Shown one piece after another: positions 63,846 through 64,000 of a stretch of DNA of 64,000 nt. The notes under the pieces are model-generated. The model saw only the letters and a list, made by a program, of their open reading frames with translations, had not been told where the DNA came from and did no database searches. The position numbers were made by a program, and so were the translations under genes. The stretch covers positions 2,542,001 to 2,606,000 of the forward strand of contig NZ_CP059856.1 of the NCBI RefSeq assembly GCF_009193325.2, in the 5' to 3' direction. How positions within the stretch are numbered: position 1 is the first letter of the stretch; every line of letters starts with the position of its first letter. This stretch comes from Bacteroides zhangwenhongii. Its GTDB lineage: Bacteria; Bacteroidota; Bacteroidia; Bacteroidales; Bacteroidaceae.

Positions 63846-63853
63846 TAATTTTG
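63846..63853 (+). promoter_or_regulatory. Candidate miaA promoter -7 element
   Basis: TAATTTTG fits TAnnTTTG and lies 22 nt before the ATG; no clear -33 box at the expected distance. Confidence 0.45.
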
Positions 63854-63875
63854 CGGATATATAAAGAATGAAGCT

Positions 63876-64000
63876 ATGCCGGACTATGATTTAATCACCA
63901 TACTCGGACCTACCGCATCGGGCAAGACTCCTTTTGCTGCTGCTTTGGCCTATGAACTCAACACAGAAATTATCAGTGCCGACTCCCGCCAGATATACAA
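63876..64000 (+). CDS. miaA: tRNA dimethylallyltransferase, N-terminal part (3' end outside window)
   Basis: The first 41 codons are present. [18 protein letters not shown] has the P-loop at residues 11-18, and [14 protein letters not shown] is the MiaA signature that recognises tRNA. MiaA adds a prenyl group to A37 of UNN-reading tRNAs. In this P-loop, PTASGKT is intact. The gene runs off the right edge. Confidence 0.9.
   Translation, partial: MPDYDLITILGPTASGKTPFAAALAYELNTEIISADSRQIY

Larger units (their letters stand above)
63167..63875. other. Repeat-rich noncoding interval before miaA
   Basis: No gene is seen across about 700 nt. It holds a loose pair of approximately 43-nt similar units near 63204 and 63247 (TATCCyTGT..TATCAAGC), four 22-bp tandem units at 63306-63393, a family of TGACAATA inverted repeats at 63528-63649, and an AT-rich stretch leading to a miaA promoter. 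Confidence 0.6.

Overview
The window is from a Bacteroides-type gut anaerobe. The signs are SusC/SusD pairs, ECF sigma/FecR regulation, Cys-anchored SPII lipoproteins, a type III glutamine synthetase, and Bacteroides promoters (TTTG, 19-21 bp, TAnnTTTG) at several points. I cannot name the species from sequence alone. Both ends are cut: the first gene lacks its 5' end and the last (miaA) lacks its 3' end.

Layout. (1) 1-7200, plus strand: the end of a beta-glucan utilisation locus, with a carbohydrate-binding/Ig-like protein (partial), a GH16 lipoprotein, two fimbrillin-type lipoproteins and a GH3 beta-glucosidase, closed by a bidirectional terminator shared with rpsA. (2) 7291-9188, minus strand: rpsA with a clear promoter. 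(3) 9262-16446: a probable defence module, made of a 1961-aa helicase-nuclease (DUF4011/SF1 helicase/Vsr-like nuclease/DUF3320) convergent, with 1 nt between stop codons, with a retron. The retron has its RT (NAxxH, YADD, ITG motifs and an unusual N-terminal membrane helix) and a msr-msd locus directly upstream. (4) about 16.73-26.71 kb: a decayed conjugative-transposon-like element with imperfect inverted repeats at its ends, an IntDOT-type integrase, a RhuM-like protein, broken transfer-gene remnants and an RteC-like protein. Its AT-richer cargo has an ECF sigma factor, a small membrane protein, two Spy/CpxP-like proteins, two tandem FGE-fold proteins, His-rich small envelope proteins and an esterase. 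(5) 26849-32603: DUF5686 outer-membrane protein, glutamine synthetase III behind a three-copy operator array, and a Crp/Fnr regulator that resembles the Bacteroides carbohydrate regulator Cur and has a CRP-like palindrome over its own promoter. (6) 32637-47219: ECF sigma, FecR, SusC (with STN), SusD, lipoprotein, TlpA-like thioredoxin, a subtilase-fold protein that has lost its catalytic residues, two aspartic-protease/PDZ proteins and a degenerate aspartic-protease fold fused to thioredoxin. I read this as a peptide or disulfide-linked protein acquisition operon and one of the two most novel items here. (7) 47355-51501, minus: trxB, lolA-like and ftsK. (8) 51627-63166, plus: housekeeping genes (DUF5063 protein with a Cys/His tail, DEDD exonuclease, RlmI-like methyltransferase, nucleoside permease, DUF151 nuclease, RsmE, DUF4836 lipoprotein, ABC transporter pair, barrel-less TonB-plug protein). 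(9) 63167-63875: a repeat-rich intergenic region before miaA.

Most worth following up: the membrane-anchored retron, the pseudoprotease/thioredoxin operon, the sigma/FGE cargo, and two near-identical palindromes (at 31.87 and 54.22 kb) that may be sites of the Crp/Fnr regulator, the second lying just ahead of a probable small RNA.
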